From positions 261,217,100-261,281,099 of the forward strand of contig NC_134569.1 of NCBI RefSeq assembly GCF_050947875.1: a stretch of DNA of 64,000 bases, written 5' to 3'. The notes beneath the pieces were generated by a model that did no database searches, was not told the origin of the DNA, and saw only the letters and a program-made list of their open reading frames with translations. Position 1 is the first letter of the stretch. Each line of letters begins with the position of its first letter. Origin of the DNA: Dermacentor variabilis. Its lineage: Eukaryota > Arthropoda > Arachnida > Ixodida > Ixodidae. Of the stretch, positions 23,127-34,410 are shown in pieces. The position numbers and the translations under genes were made by a program.

Positions 23127-23712
23127 TTATTGGAGGAAAAGCACGTAATATTTGAGTTAGTAAGGTGTCGGATAAGAACAAATTTGAGAAGGTTATGGTC
23201 TTTAACTGTTTGATAAGCCAATGTGCAGACATTAAATTTGATTAGATTGTCAATATTCAGTATGTGCACTTGCCGGTACAGATCAGTAACATGTGAACGT
23301 CGGTTGCTGCAGATGAGAATGCGAATGGCTTGATTCTGTACATGTTGGAGGGTAGAATGGTCGCAATGATATGTTTGACCCCAGGAAGCAATACAGTAAT
23401 TTAGATGGCTGTGAATGAATGCATAGTATAAGGTGACCAAAGTAGTCAAGTCGAAATAAAATCTAGCTTTTAGTAATACCCTAATACCATAGGAAGTTTT
23501 CCGCTTTAGCTCATTAATATGGAAAATAAATTTTAGGCGGGCGTCAAGTTTGATACCAAGGAAGGAACAATGATCTGATAGATGAATAGGATGTGTGTTT
23601 ATAAGGAGGGGCATAACTTGCGCGTTATTTATTGACTTGGAATAGAAAATTAAGAATTCACTTTTCGAGGGATTTATCAAAAGCTTATTTTTAGCACACC
23701 ATGCTCTATAAG
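23127..23712 (-). pseudogene. LINE B reverse transcriptase thumb and C-terminal region
   Basis: Read downward from the TTAA joint, the segment gives YRAWCAKNKLLINPSKSEF, FLGIKLDARLKF, YGIRVLLKARFYF, YYAFIHSHLNYCIASWG and LQHVQNQAIRIL. These are the region just after the YADD palm and the thumb of CR1/L2 ORF2. The frame stays open for over 200 residues, then runs into LINE A at 23126. The catalytic part lies on the other side of the TTAA element, with one base lost at the joint. Confidence 0.8.
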
Positions 23713-23716
23713 TTAA

Positions 23717-24999
23717 AGGGGTTGGGACACCAAATTTTGAGACTATAAAAAGCATGTTGTAGGCTGCTTCCGCATGCAAGGACACCCAGAACGAGGTATT
23801 GGACGCTGCAAACATTTCAAAATAATTTTAATTTAGCTCCAAAAAGTCATTAAAAACTTCTCGTAGTCGAGACCCATCGCTAGCGCGGCAGTTACTACGT
23901 CACAGAGGAGGAACGAAAGTATTGACGTCATAGCACACTAGCACAAAAACGTGACGTATGATGAGTAGCGATGAAATGACGATTACGGAGCCTGCTGAGC
24001 CGAGCGACCGAGCATAGCCTCCACTATGACCGAGCTACAGGCATATAGAAATCCTTTCTTAATGCAAAGTAGGGGTAAGGCGTGCAGACACGGACACAAG
24101 AAGAGAATTGGACAACACGAACGCCGCACGGCGGCCCGCGACCGGCAAACTGCGTGCGGCGAGTTGCCGTGCGGACGGGCGTTTGAGTGTGCACTAGCCG
24201 GCCGAAAGGGACCCGGATATGCGGCGTTCGTGTTGTCCGCTTCTCTCTTCGCATATAGTCTCATAGTTCGGCAGCTTGGAGCGGTCTCTCGTTTGCTTGA
24301 CCTTTCTCAATGTGAGGGCCCGTCCACGTTACCGGCACGGAAACTCGCCGCACGCCGTTTGCCGTTCGCGGGCCCCTGTGCGACGGCGGTTTTGCTCGCG
24401 AACGGCGAGATTTCCTTGCCGTGGAGAGGATGGATCCGGGACCCATTTGTGCGGCAGCCGTACGGCAAAGCGGCCAATCAGCGACCGAGGAGTGGTCACT
24501 CTGGCACCGACGGCAGCTTCACCGCCTCTGACCATTCGGCGCCGCTGATATCGTCGCTAGGCCTTTTCCGGTTCACTTCAAAGCTAAAGCTTACGGCGCT
24601 TCGGAATGAATCACCGACTCTCACAAGCCGCAATATTTTCTTACCGTTGTTGTTGCTCGTCGCAATAATTATAATAATCGCGACATGCACTTCGAATCGC
24701 CAGTTGTTGACCTCTGCTGGCAGAGCACGCGTATGCGCGAGCAGACGACGCAGCATAGTTTTACGTCACTATTTTTTGTGGCCCACGTGACCAAGCCATG
24801 TTGCGTTTCCTCCTCTGTGACATCGTAGCATCCTCCGGAGCCCAGAAACCGAAACCGAAATCGCTCGATATAGTAATGCTATTATTGAATTATTTATCGG
24901 ATATATATGAATCCCGCTGTGTGTATCGTGCTCCCTGAAGCATGACGCAACGTTTGAATCAACAAACGCATGAACGAAAATTTTGATGTCTCCACCCCT
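23717..24999. mobile_element. TTAA-flanked inverted-repeat element inside LINE B
   Basis: Flanked by TTAA at 23713-23716 and 25000-25003. The ends AGGGGTTGGGACACC and AGGGGTGGAGACATC (complement) form terminal inverted repeats continuing into AAATTTT. LINE B coding sequence resumes on both sides. A TTAA duplication is typical of piggyBac-like transposons, though these ends do not start with the CCC usual there. Length 1283 bp; no transposase is recognised. It contains further GC-rich foldbacks (see 24102-24388). Confidence 0.8.
24102..24388. repeat. Nested foldbacks inside the TTAA element
   Basis: Arms GGACAACACGAACGCCGCA (about 24109) and its complement (about 24217) pair. A second pair matches 24118-24190 with the complement of 24316-24388, sharing CTCGCCGCACGC and GTTTGCCG. 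This may be a GC-rich MITE inserted in the larger element and then partly duplicated. Confidence 0.6.
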
Positions 25000-25003
25000 T
25001 TAA

Positions 25004-25803
25004 GCATTAAGGGTTGTTGTAATGTTGCTTAGAGAAATACTCGAACATAAGACAGTCGTGTCGTCGGCATATCAGATGCATTCTGATGATGTGGTTAGAC
25101 ACTGTGGAAGGTCATTAATTTATAGTAGAAATAAAAGTGGGCCCAGACTTGCGCCTTGCGGAACGCCGATGTTAATTATTTTTTAAGTGGTATAGATGCC
25201 GGAGATAGTTACTAATTGCTCACGACCAGATAAGTAACTACGGAAAAGATTGAGAGAGTTGCCAATAATGCCATAAGATGTAAGTTTAGAAAAAAGAACG
25301 TCATGATTTAGTGTATCAAAAGCGTTACTAAAATCTAGAAAAACAGAACCAACGAAGTTACCATTGTCAATTTCTAGTTTACATTTTTGCGTTGTGTAAA
25401 TGAGGGCTAGGTTAGTCGAATACCCTTGTCTAAACCCAAATTGTTTCGGAGGAAACAGGTTAAATTTAGTTAGGTAGCTAGACATGCGAACATGTATTAT
25501 TTCTTCAATTACTTTGCTAAAGAAGCGGAGAATGGATATCGGCCTATAATTAGAAATTAAGCATCTGTCACCTTTTTTAAATACCGGGATAACCTTACTC
25601 ATCTTTAACTCACGGGGAAATGCGCCGGTTCCAAAAGTTACATTGAATACGTAGGTTAGCACGTCCGCAATATGATCAGCAATCATTTTCACGTGGTTAG
25701 CAGAAATATTATCGATACCTGCCCTAGGGGACTTTATACTAGTAATTGTTCTTGTTATCTCACCCGGGGTAACAGGAAAAAAGAAAAAAATGAGGGACCA
25801 CAA
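25004..25803 (-). pseudogene. LINE B reverse transcriptase, catalytic part
   Basis: The minus strand shows ELKMSKVIPVFKKGDR, SNYRPISILRFFSKVIE, FGFRQGYST, and motif A in FLDFSNAFDTLNHDVLF, followed by an in-frame stop at 25183. Downstream in shifted frames are a damaged motif B region and then YADDTTVLCSS near 25058. Spacing fits a CR1/L2 reverse transcriptase. Several shifts between motif A and the YADD make it inactive. Confidence 0.82.
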
Positions 25804-26307
25804 TGATCAAGTTCGTCATGCGTACTGGCTGAACCAGTATGGGAGAGGAGTAGTAGTCACTAAATGCATTAGCGATATCTAATGGGTTAGATATAACAGA
25901 TCCTTCATGATGGATGTTGGCTAGAGGCGGATTAATGGTTTTATTGAGAAAGGAATTAGTCAAGCGCCATTGCTTTTTTTATATCTGAACCAGTACAATT
26001 AATTTCGTTTTGATAATAGCGCTTTTTCGCATCCTTCATTAGAGCATTAGGTGTGTTACAATATTGCTTGTAACGATCAAGTAGAGGCACATTAAATGGC
26101 TGTCTTTTTGTTTTTTTATATAAGTTATCTTTCTTACGCAGGCTATTAAGTAATCCCTTTGTTAACCATGGGTTTCGAGGGGAAGAATAACGTTTATGGC
26201 ACTGTACACATGTTGTCGATGAAGATCCTCAATTAGATATTGTAGAGATGAAAGCTGTGTATGCTGATTCAGCATTATTCATCGAAATGGCACAAGACCA
26301 ATCAGAA

Positions 26308-27100
26308 TTAAGATAGCATTTCTATGAATTTGTCGCGATCAAACTTATTCTTAACAAAGCTTACACTATTTTTGCGAGGACTGTTCTCAAAGCAAAGTGC
26401 AACTGGGAAATGATCTGTAATATTGCTTTGAAGAATGAATGCGGAGGGAGGATGAAGAAGGTTCGGAAGTGCATGGTCAATAAGTGTTCCCAAACCATTA
26501 TTAGTGCCACGGGTGGAAAGGGAGAGTAGAGATTCAAGACCATAACCTTGGAAACAGCTGACATACTGAGTTAGATAAGAGGAGGAATCGTCAAGTAAAT
26601 TAATGTTAATCTCACCCAACATGACCACGGACTTTATTCTTTTGAAAGAATGTCAAGAATAGTGTCAAGTGCTTCACAAAAAGCAGAAATTGGCGAATGT
26701 GGTGATCGATAGATAGTACCAAAGACAATATTACCATCAATGCTTATTACAGAATGATCAACCTCAATCCACACCGACTCACAATCACAGATATTTAACT
26801 GAAGATGAAGCCTACGCTTGTATCTAATGTCGGACCGAATAAACGTAGCTGAGCCACCATGTTGGGATGAAATGCGATTGCAGTATTCTGAATTGTATGT
26901 AGAAAACCATAAAGATTTTTGTCAAAGTCACTCAGCCATGTCTCAGAAACGCTTATAATTGAGAAAGAATGAAGGCAAAAAGACAATAGGCTCTGATAAT
27001 CGCGTAAATGTTTGCGAAGACTACGTGAATTGAAATGGATCGCAGAATGATAGTTATCCGAAAAATAGGATTGAATATCGTTAACGTAAATGTACGACAT
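26308..27100 (-). pseudogene. LINE B endonuclease domain remnants
   Basis: Two minus-strand segments cover the AP-endonuclease-like domain. 27100-26795 includes FSIISVSETWLSDFD, the catalytic Glu block. 26628-26308 includes MLGEININLLD, a changed form of the usual GDFN block, and SNITDHFPVAL, the SDHFP block. The region between is out of frame. The substitution of GDFN and the frame breaks argue against activity. Confidence 0.75.
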
Positions 27101-27457
27101 GCAATCAGATCAGAATAAGATGAATCGAGGGCAAAAAGAGAGAAAGATTAGTCAGTTTAATTGAATATCGCAAGGTCTATGTCAGTCCTTACGCGAAAAA
27201 GTTTGCTATCAGTAGATTGCCTCGCCTTGATGATGCAGTCATCGGTCTACAAAAAAGCCACTTTTTTTCTTTTTCAGTTGCAAGGCCTTGCTGAATAATT
27301 GCTTATTCTGTGGAGTGAGGTGGTCATTTAGGAAAACAGCTTTACCTCGTGCTTTGCTGAATCCAATGTCATAGTGCTAAGGCGTGCCTTTGGGGCTTTG
27401 CCGATGAACTCAGTTTTCAGGGCTCGAGAGTGAAATCGGACGAGCAAGTGCTTTGTC

Positions 27458-27907
27458 TCAAAAAGCGGATGGAACACGATGAATGACATCAATATTATTA
27501 ACAGAAATAGGGCATTCTATTTTAGAGGCAATAGATCGAAGAATTGTCATGCAGTCTTCACCCTGGGTAACCGGAACGCCTTTGATTTCTAGGTTGCTTT
27601 TTCGTGAGTACTGTTCCAGATCACCAATTCGTCTTTCCAAAGACTCGTTATGCGCAATCGGGGATTTGTTCATTGCAGTTAGTTCTTCCTTTTCAGATTT
27701 GAGGGATTCAACAGTCCTGTTCAGAAAATCAAGACTGCTTGTTACTCCCTCTATCTCGTCCTTAAGGCCTTTAATGATCAAGGAAGGCTGGGAATCTAGC
27801 TTGAATACTACAGTTGTCGTTATCTTGTCAAGCAGGTTATGAAGTTTCTCTTTAAGGGCATTTTCTAGCTGTTCCACGTGTTTGGACAGTTTGGCGACAG
27901 TTGGCAT
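27458..27907 (-). pseudogene. LINE B ORF1, coiled-coil and RRM-like protein
   Basis: From ATG 27907 (MPTVAKLSKHVEQLE) a long heptad-like coiled coil precedes RRIGDLEQYSRKSNLEIKGV and a stretch ending NNIDVIHRVP. That pattern, LEQYSR followed by EIKGVP and VDxIHRV, is the L1-ORF1-like RRM module found in several CR1/L2 elements, which trimerises and binds RNA. The frame stops at 27458 soon after HRVPSAF, so the rest of the domain is lost or shifted (sequence continues to about 27200). Confidence 0.75.
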
Positions 27908-28000
27908 GGTTAAATGATAACACAGGAAGCAGCAGCAGCAGTGGCACTAAATTATGAACTAAATGAATACCAATATATAGACAGGGGAAAATGTGCACGA

Positions 28001-28579
28001 ACCTGTGAAGTCGAGACGGAAGAGTCAAGTATGCTTACACTGCTACACTACCACTGCTGCTGCTGCTGAATGAAGTTGAGTGGTCCGTAGGACGTTTATA
28101 TAAAAAAATTAAATTATGGGATTTTACGTGTCAAAACCACTTTCTGATTATGAGGCACGCTGTACTGGAGGACCACGGAAATTTCGACCACCTGGGGTTC
28201 TTTAACGTGCACCTAAATCTATGCACAAGGGTGTTTTCGCATTTCGCCCCCATCGAAATGCGGCCGCCGTGGCCGGGATTCAATCCCGCGACCTCGTGCT
28301 CAGCAGCCTAACACCATAGGCACTGAGCAACCGCGGCGGGTGACGTTTATATAGGCAAGCTGCTGGCGCAGATCCGAGGGCCGCAGTGAGCTGTCAGAAT
28401 TACGCCGGGAGCCCGATGACGCACGTTGCTGGCGATTGGGCCGGTTACTTACGGGCAGGGTCGCGAGTAGGTGCCGAATATTTCTTTAGGTAGGATGATA
28501 GCGTAAACCTGTGAAGTCGAGATGAAAGAGTCAAGTATGCATACACTGCTACACGGCCACTGCTGCTGCTGCTGCTGAA
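28001..28579 (-). repeat. LINE B 5' UTR tandem unit, interrupted by a SINE
   Basis: A 70-bp segment at 28001-28070, starting ACCTGTGAAGTCGAGA and ending in a CTG run, recurs at 28507-28579 with few changes. Subtracting the SINE and its duplicated site (251 bp) gives a period of about 255 bp. Two tandem monomers at the 5' end resemble the repeated promoter units of some LINEs. Confidence 0.65.
28103..28341 (-). mobile_element. tRNA-derived SINE (tick Ruka-like), 12-bp duplication
   Basis: Read on the minus strand the element opens with a tRNA-like head: an A-box-like TTGCTCAGTGCC and a B-box-like GGGATTGAATCCC. A tRNA-unrelated body (GGTGCACGTTAAAGAACCCC) and a T/A-rich tail follow. Both sides carry GACGTTTATATA (28091-28102 and 28342-28353), a clean target-site duplication. 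The organisation matches the Ruka-type SINEs described from ticks. It would be transcribed by RNA polymerase III and moved by a LINE. It is inserted in the 5' UTR repeats of LINE B. Confidence 0.88.
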
Positions 28580-29259
28580 ATTGCAGAGCATAACATTTTT
28601 TTTCAAAGCACGCAGCTTAACCCTCGTGACTGCGTTGTGAGCAGCACACTGGTTTAGCTCTTTGAGCGAAAAGCGAACATGTGATGCATTAAAAGTTAGC
28701 CACCGATCGTGTTAGAGCTGTGGAATGCTCCGTGCAGCCAATCTGTGGTACGTTGGCTGCTAGAAGCAAGAAATCCTGGACCACTTTTGCATGCAGTCGT
28801 GTAATGCTAAATGTACGATTGAGTCTGTCCTCGAGGGTTTATAAGGTTATACAGAGAGACTGATGGGTACAGAAGACCTCCCTCCGCCCCCCCCCCCCCC
28901 ATTCCCGCTGTTCTTTCCAGCTTCTGCTGCCAATTGGTGGGGTACTTTCTCTTATCACAAGGCAGACATCCCTACGTGCTTTGCAATCAGTTAAAATGAT
29001 GAGCTACCTGGCTACGTAGCCCGCAATATAATAAACCAGGTGTGCATCACTGTGCTTCTCCACATCGTCCACATGGTCCCAGGCAACTTCTGTCGCTTCT
29101 TTCACTTCGGCATGTAGTGGAGTGTCATCCAAGGCTGTTTCTTCGTTTTGTTCGAGCAGCTGCTAATCCGACAGCAGCGATTCCAAAAGTACAGGGGACA
29201 CATTTCCTCCCGTGGTGCTCTTTGCCAAGCTGCAAAACATCATCCACTATTGTAAAAGC
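28580..29259. other. No gene recognised
   Basis: Includes a 14-bp C run near 28888. No element ends or domains are recognised. The short + strand ORF at 29042-29263 has no identifiable domain. Confidence 0.4.
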
Positions 29260-29263
29260 TTAA

Positions 29264-31290
29264 AGGGACGCTGAAAGCTTTTCTAGAAAAAATGAGTGAA
29301 GAGCAGTACGTCACGGTTTTCAACCCTCTGAATTCGAATATCGCATGTAAATAGAGCGAAAGAAAGCGCAAACATATTTTATTTCGACGAAAAGTGCAGC
29401 AGCGGACACGCCCAGCTCGCGCGCCTCGTTTCCGCCTGTGATTGGTCGGGCGCCTCGTGACGTCAACAATGGTGCTCGTCCGGACCGACTGCTGCCGCTA
29501 CACACGAAGCACGGTGCAACGTAGTTTGGTGCTGTTTTGCTGAGACGGTCATGGAAAATTTGTAGAGATTGCTTTTCTCTGAGGAGTTCAGCGTTAAGTC
29601 CAAACTCCACGAGAGCGATTTTGCGCGCGACGGTGACGGGCGACGGCTTCGAGCGACTAAACGGGCAGTCGCTTGAACAGATCGCTCGGTGTTGTTGCTC
29701 GATCGCTCGTGGCCCGGAAGTGCTACGAGCTACTAGCCAATAGTGCGAAGCCGGAACTGGATGTACTGTTTGTCGCACGGAACGAGCAAACTATTGAAGC
29801 AAACTAAGAATACGAACCGAGTGCAAGACCTCCAGAAATATTTTATGCTCCTTTTTCAGTAAGATACATCAACTTAAATTGATAAAGCATGCGTCACGTT
29901 AGCTTCGGCGCGTTTATTGCTGCCCTCATACCGGGAAGTCGTCGTCAAAGCCGTCGCTCGCGTGGAGTTCGGCTTGCAGGCGACGAGTGAACGCGACAGC
30001 CATCGCCTCGCTTGTCGCGCTGTCGCTGTCGCGTGCAATATCACTTGTAAGGGGTTTATACTTTACTCCCTACATGTACGAGCCGATTGCGAAGAGCCGG
30101 CCTCTCCAAGAAGCAAAAAATGCTGGTGCGAGCACTGCTTTCCACGCGAACGAAGGCGAAGTGTTAGCATCTCCTTGTGTTGGAAATGTTCTTTGGCGAG
30201 TATGTTTTGTGCTAAGCTGCATTCAGCGTTCCAGTGAGTACGTTTCCGGACAAACAACTGTAGTGTTATGTTCCTGCATGCCTCCTCGCAGAACGTAAGC
30301 AGTGATGCAATCTTCGGCATTTGTGCGCTGCCCCAAAGCTGTCGGCAATCTACACAGACGGTTTAAACGCGGGAAAAGTTTACCGGCTGTTGTAGCACGT
30401 GTGGTATAGAACCTTCATCAGCGCGCCATCCGCACGCTACTCGCAACCGGCGAATTCCGTCAGCTACGTGAGGTGGTCGGTTTCTCTATGTCGGCGAGAA
30501 AAGGGGGAGCGCAGCGTCCTGGCGTGAGCAGGCTTTCCAACAGATGCAAACTTTACGCTTGCACTTCGTTATGGTAGCTGCATGCAGGCTGTTTCACAAC
30601 ACACGTGGGAACAGAAAATTTGCGGCGCTTGGCGATGAAAACTGCGTCAATCGTGGGAGACAAACATGCACCTTCCGTTCAGCGTGCTAACACGAAGGAG
30701 AATCCAAAGCACCCATTATTGATAAACTCCGGTAGTAATCGTCACGGAAGTGGTTAGAGCACAACACTGTTGTTCTTGAGCGTTTGAAGTTGTTTCGCTT
30801 CACAGCAGCCTCCCACTTAGCTGAAAGCGTCTTGTCTTGCAGGAACTAATGGAACATCGGAACATCGTCGCGGCCGCTGGTGTTCGTGCAAGCGTAGGCT
30901 GCGCAGAACGGCGGCATGATCGGCCTACAAGTTCAATCGATGCTGCGCACGTCAACTACCACTCCTGTATACACACAAACAAAGGCATGTAGAGTTGAGC
31001 GAAGCAGATTAGGACGGCACGCACGCAGAAATAAGCCGCGGAGGCTGCGAAGGAACGGAACACCAGTGCTGACGTCACTACGCCGCGGTTTCCGGTCTCC
31101 GCTCGCATCGTCAGCGTCAGCAGCAGCGCGCGGCGCTCAACCGGGGGCGGAGCTAAAGCGCAATTTTAACCGACGGTTGCGTCGCTCCTAAGTGAAAAAT
31201 CCCCCACAAAATTTTACCTGCATGGTTTATAAGGTGCCCGCATCCGTATATGAGCGTTTTATTGAATTCGACAGACTCTTCAGCTTCCCT
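29264..31290. mobile_element. TTAA-flanked inverted-repeat element, 2.0 kb
   Basis: TTAA at 29260-29263 and 31291-31294 bracket ends AGGGACGCTGAAAGC and, in complement, AGGGAAGCTGAAGAG. Length 2027 bp. The ORFs inside (for example 29320-29778 minus and 29917-30237 plus) show no transposase signature such as a DDE block, so it is probably non-autonomous or an internally rearranged copy. The interior is GC-rich relative to the flanks. Confidence 0.7.
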
Positions 31291-31294
31291 TTAA

Positions 31295-32219
31295 CAGAGC
31301 TGCATATTAGACCACGAGAGCTACCTTGCGCAGCGCCGCCAGGCCCCGCACACTCTAAAGTTCAAGAAAGGCGGTAACTGGTGACACGCGTGTGGTAGAA
31401 GTGAAATGACATACTAAAACGCTGCTGCCATGCACGGAAGTGACGTCACAGTTATGATGATCTTGTTTAAGCAACTATGGCGTGTTCCGGTTTATAGTTT
31501 TGCACGCGATGTTGAAGCTCCTTCAGCTTTTCAGTTTAGCTAAAGCACACTTTTACGGTTTCTTACTGTATTGTGTGCTAGAATGTTGTTCTAGTTAGAT
31601 GCGCTGGTAAAGCCGGATGGTGTTCGAGCTTGTGATCTCGAGCGACACTTGGGTGCAACGCCGGAGCAGCTCGTTTCCTTATGCCTTGCATTGCGTTTAT
31701 GGTTGGTAGTTTGGTCTTGTGCAGCTCCTGTTACGCCTTTCAGTGCTGTTGCTCTTGTTTGTTGAATGTCCTGTTGTGAATGGGGTAAATGTGGGCTCTC
31801 AGTTTGGCAGCACTTTTTTTTTTATGGTAAACACGTTTAAACTCGTTCTAAGTGCTTGCTGCTGCAGTTGCCGCTTAGAGTTGTGCATCGATCGCGAAAA
31901 AAAATTTTTTTTCATCCTTCGTAGGATTGCTGTTGCAGATATTGCCTAAGGGAGCTGTTGCAATTTATATATGGCACTCGATGTTGCATTTACCTCTATT
32001 GTTTCTTGTCTTGCATGTCCATACTGTTTCCTTGTTTATCTAGGATTTTGGCGGCTAGCGAATCGCGACTTGCTTGAGCACCTGCTCGCTACAGTTCAAA
32101 AAGCACTTGTTCAGCAACCCCGATGTAAACTATGAAGACAAATATTGCCGAACGTGGCCCAGCCGCTCATCGTTCCACTCTGGCTCAATTTTGTTGTAAA
32201 GCTTGACTGTCTTGAAGAC
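31295..32219. other. No gene recognised
   Basis: Sequence between two transposons; probably part of the pre-insertion locus that resumes after 36956. Only short ORFs without domains. Confidence 0.4.
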
Positions 32220-32398
32220 TAACCCCCGTATTCACAAACGCCCCTCGACTTGACCCTCCACTCGAAATGCTCCTTGAGGGCGGTTTTTCATTTCACAAAT
32301 CGCCCTCCACTTGAAACGCGCCTTGAGTGAAGGAAAGCTAGAGCACTTTACTCGAGAATCTCAAGGTAGCCTCGCAGCTACCTTGAATCGCTCCTCGA

Positions 32399-32659
32399 GT
32401 GAAGTTAGTGCGTAAACATGGCTTCCTTGCGATCTGTCGCTGGCCTCGTCAGCATTTTCCGATGGACGCCAGTTGCCTCCGTAGCTTATCTTGGTTTAAC
32501 CGTGCTGCGCATTTTCAAGGGCTTCGTTTTAGGGACCGTTGCAGTCCTCTGGAGCGCTTCGGCACCGGAATTATTCCACTGCAGCGCCGAGACAGATCGG
32601 CCGTCCTGTCACGAAGACTGCGAGCTGGTGCAGTGATTGTCGTCTTACTCCGTGCATGA
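32399..32659 (+). CDS. Hypothetical small ORF near the left end of the Harbinger-type element
   Basis: Two overlapping + frames begin within 20 bp (32399 and 32418) just inside the subterminal repeats, in a more GC-rich stretch than the rest of the element. This is where a first transposase exon could sit. Neither translation shows a domain I can name. Listed only because of position; it may equally be non-coding. Confidence 0.2.
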   Translation: MKLVRKHGFLAICRWPRQHFPMDASCLRSLSWFNRAAHFQGLRFRDRCSPLERFGTGIIPLQRRDRSAVLSRRLRAGAVIVVLLRA

Positions 32660-34199
32660 GCCAGTTGATGACCTGCACACGGGTATTCTTCGTGCCAGTG
32701 CACCGAACCTACTATCGGCGTCAGTGCATTCACGTGTCAGTTCCGCATCAGTTCAAGCACGGCGCGATACATAACTGCGGCGGACTTCGAACTTGCAAAA
32801 AGAAAACAGCTACGAAGATTCCTGTCACCAGTGGGTGCATTGCCTGTGTGCGTGTGTCGCTTGCGCGAGCGCCGGCCGTCGCCCCGTCGGCGCTGTTTGC
32901 ACTCGGGAAGATCGTCACTGCCTACGCTAATCCAAGGACGGCGAAACACGCCGCAGCAAAGCGAGCATCTTTGTAAACGAGCAGGTGCGTTCACTTTAAT
33001 TTTTGCAATTTTCTTTAATTTGATGCGGCTAGTTGCGCTAAGGAAAATAAGAAATGGACTGTAATTTCGCGCGGACCGTGTGCAGTTGGTGCAATTTAAA
33101 GTCGTAAGCAATAATTACGTAATCCTTGCTTCAAACCACTCAGTTTAATTAGCTTGTCATCCCTATGAAGATCCAAGCTCAACGAGGAAGTCACCAACCA
33201 TGAAATGGCATTCAGAATTATACCTGCACGTATACACAGGTTAATGTAATATTTTGTTCGAATAAAAGAGACAGAATAACAATACAACAGAGTAGAGTTT
33301 TGTGCATCACATTATTTTTTATTGCGATAAATAAAGGTGTAGCAGTGTAGTGACAGCACCTTATACAGACAGTGCAAGCAAGTGGTAGCAGATATATCTC
33401 GCACACCTTTATTGCGAACATCGCAGCTTTCTACAGGGTTCATTATGTAAGTGTTAGATCGCTGTTGTCGGTCTTGCTGAGCAAGCGGTAGACCCGCTGA
33501 AAAATGTTTCTTTGCAAATAAAAATAAATAAAAACAGTATGAGCTAATTATAGTACAAAAAAATCGCGCTCTAGAACACAAACTTCTTAAAGTAATGTAT
33601 TATTACGATATGTAAACTAAAGAAAACGAATACAGTACTTAAGCTAGTTTCATGGACCTTCTTTAACATCGTTGTATGTTTATTACCAACCCCTTCTCTT
33701 TGCAGGAACCAGGTTGCCAACACACGCACGAAGAGCAACTGCCTTTCCAACTGTGCTGTGTGTGCTGCGCTTACATTGGTGTGCAAGTGGAGGAGAGGTC
33801 CAGTTAATGTCCTGCTGCACTATAATTGCCGTCGAAATATTCTGCTTAAGACATCTATCATTTTCCTGATATCCTACCCCCCAGCTCAAACGTCACCACT
33901 AAAAGCAGTTTGACCGCATGTATTTGCCTTCACAGACGCGTTGTAGCTGAAGTCATTGTATTTTTCATCCAGATGGCCTTTCTTCAGTCATATTTATTAA
34001 GTCAGTATGTACCCCTTAATAATTTATGGTCAATTCAAGTGCCAATTTTTTTTCTAAAACAATAAATTAACATTATTCTCGCCTTTTTGTACTTTGATAG
34101 TATGCAATACAGCGTGAACTCTGATCCTACAAACAGAAGCAGTAATGAAGGAGAAGAAAGGGGGTTGACCGAGGGGCGCGATTTTTAATAATCATATCA

Positions 34200-34325
34200 T
34201 GAGAAGCCAACAAGCAAAGTCACCGAAGACAACATAAGGGAAATTACTTGTACTTACTAATTGAATTAAAGAAATGATAAATTAATGGCAATGAAAGTGG
34301 ATGAAAAAACAACTTGCCGCAGATT
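34200..34325 (-). mobile_element. 3' part of a tRNA-type SINE, minus orientation
   Basis: On the minus strand the sequence runs CTGCGGCAAGTTG, TCATCCACTTTCATTGCC, a TTCTTTAATTCAATTA stretch and TTGTCTTCGGTG. The same body follows a tRNA-like head at 34411 in plus orientation. The head of this copy is missing. Confidence 0.65.
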
Positions 34326-34410
34326 GGAAATGGTGCAGTTCTAGTAGTAGTAGTAGTAGTTAGTTCTAGTAGTAAAATGTAAATACACAAGAAAGTGGAT
34401 GGGAAAACGG

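Larger units (their letters stand above)
17043..28579 (-). mobile_element. LINE B: CR1/L2-type non-LTR retrotransposon split by three insertions
   Basis: On the minus strand, pieces appear in the right order: repeated 5' UTR (28579 to about 27910), ORF1 (27907-27458), endonuclease (27100-26308), reverse transcriptase (25803-25004), thumb and C-terminus (23712-23127), the final 50 residues (17526-17363), and a 3' UTR ending near CAATAAAAACC at about 17050. The breaks coincide with flanked insertions: a SINE, a TTAA element and LINE A. Removing these gives a collinear element of about 4.1 kb. The motif style (NYRPISIL, FLDFSNAFDTLNH, LWNSLP near the end, no RNase H) is that of the CR1/L2 group. 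Every coding piece carries stops or shifts. Confidence 0.82.

Noticed and set aside
28268..28341. Possible tRNA gene on the minus strand with A and B boxes
   Set aside because: It is the head of a SINE with a 12-bp target-site duplication; the tRNA fold looks degraded.
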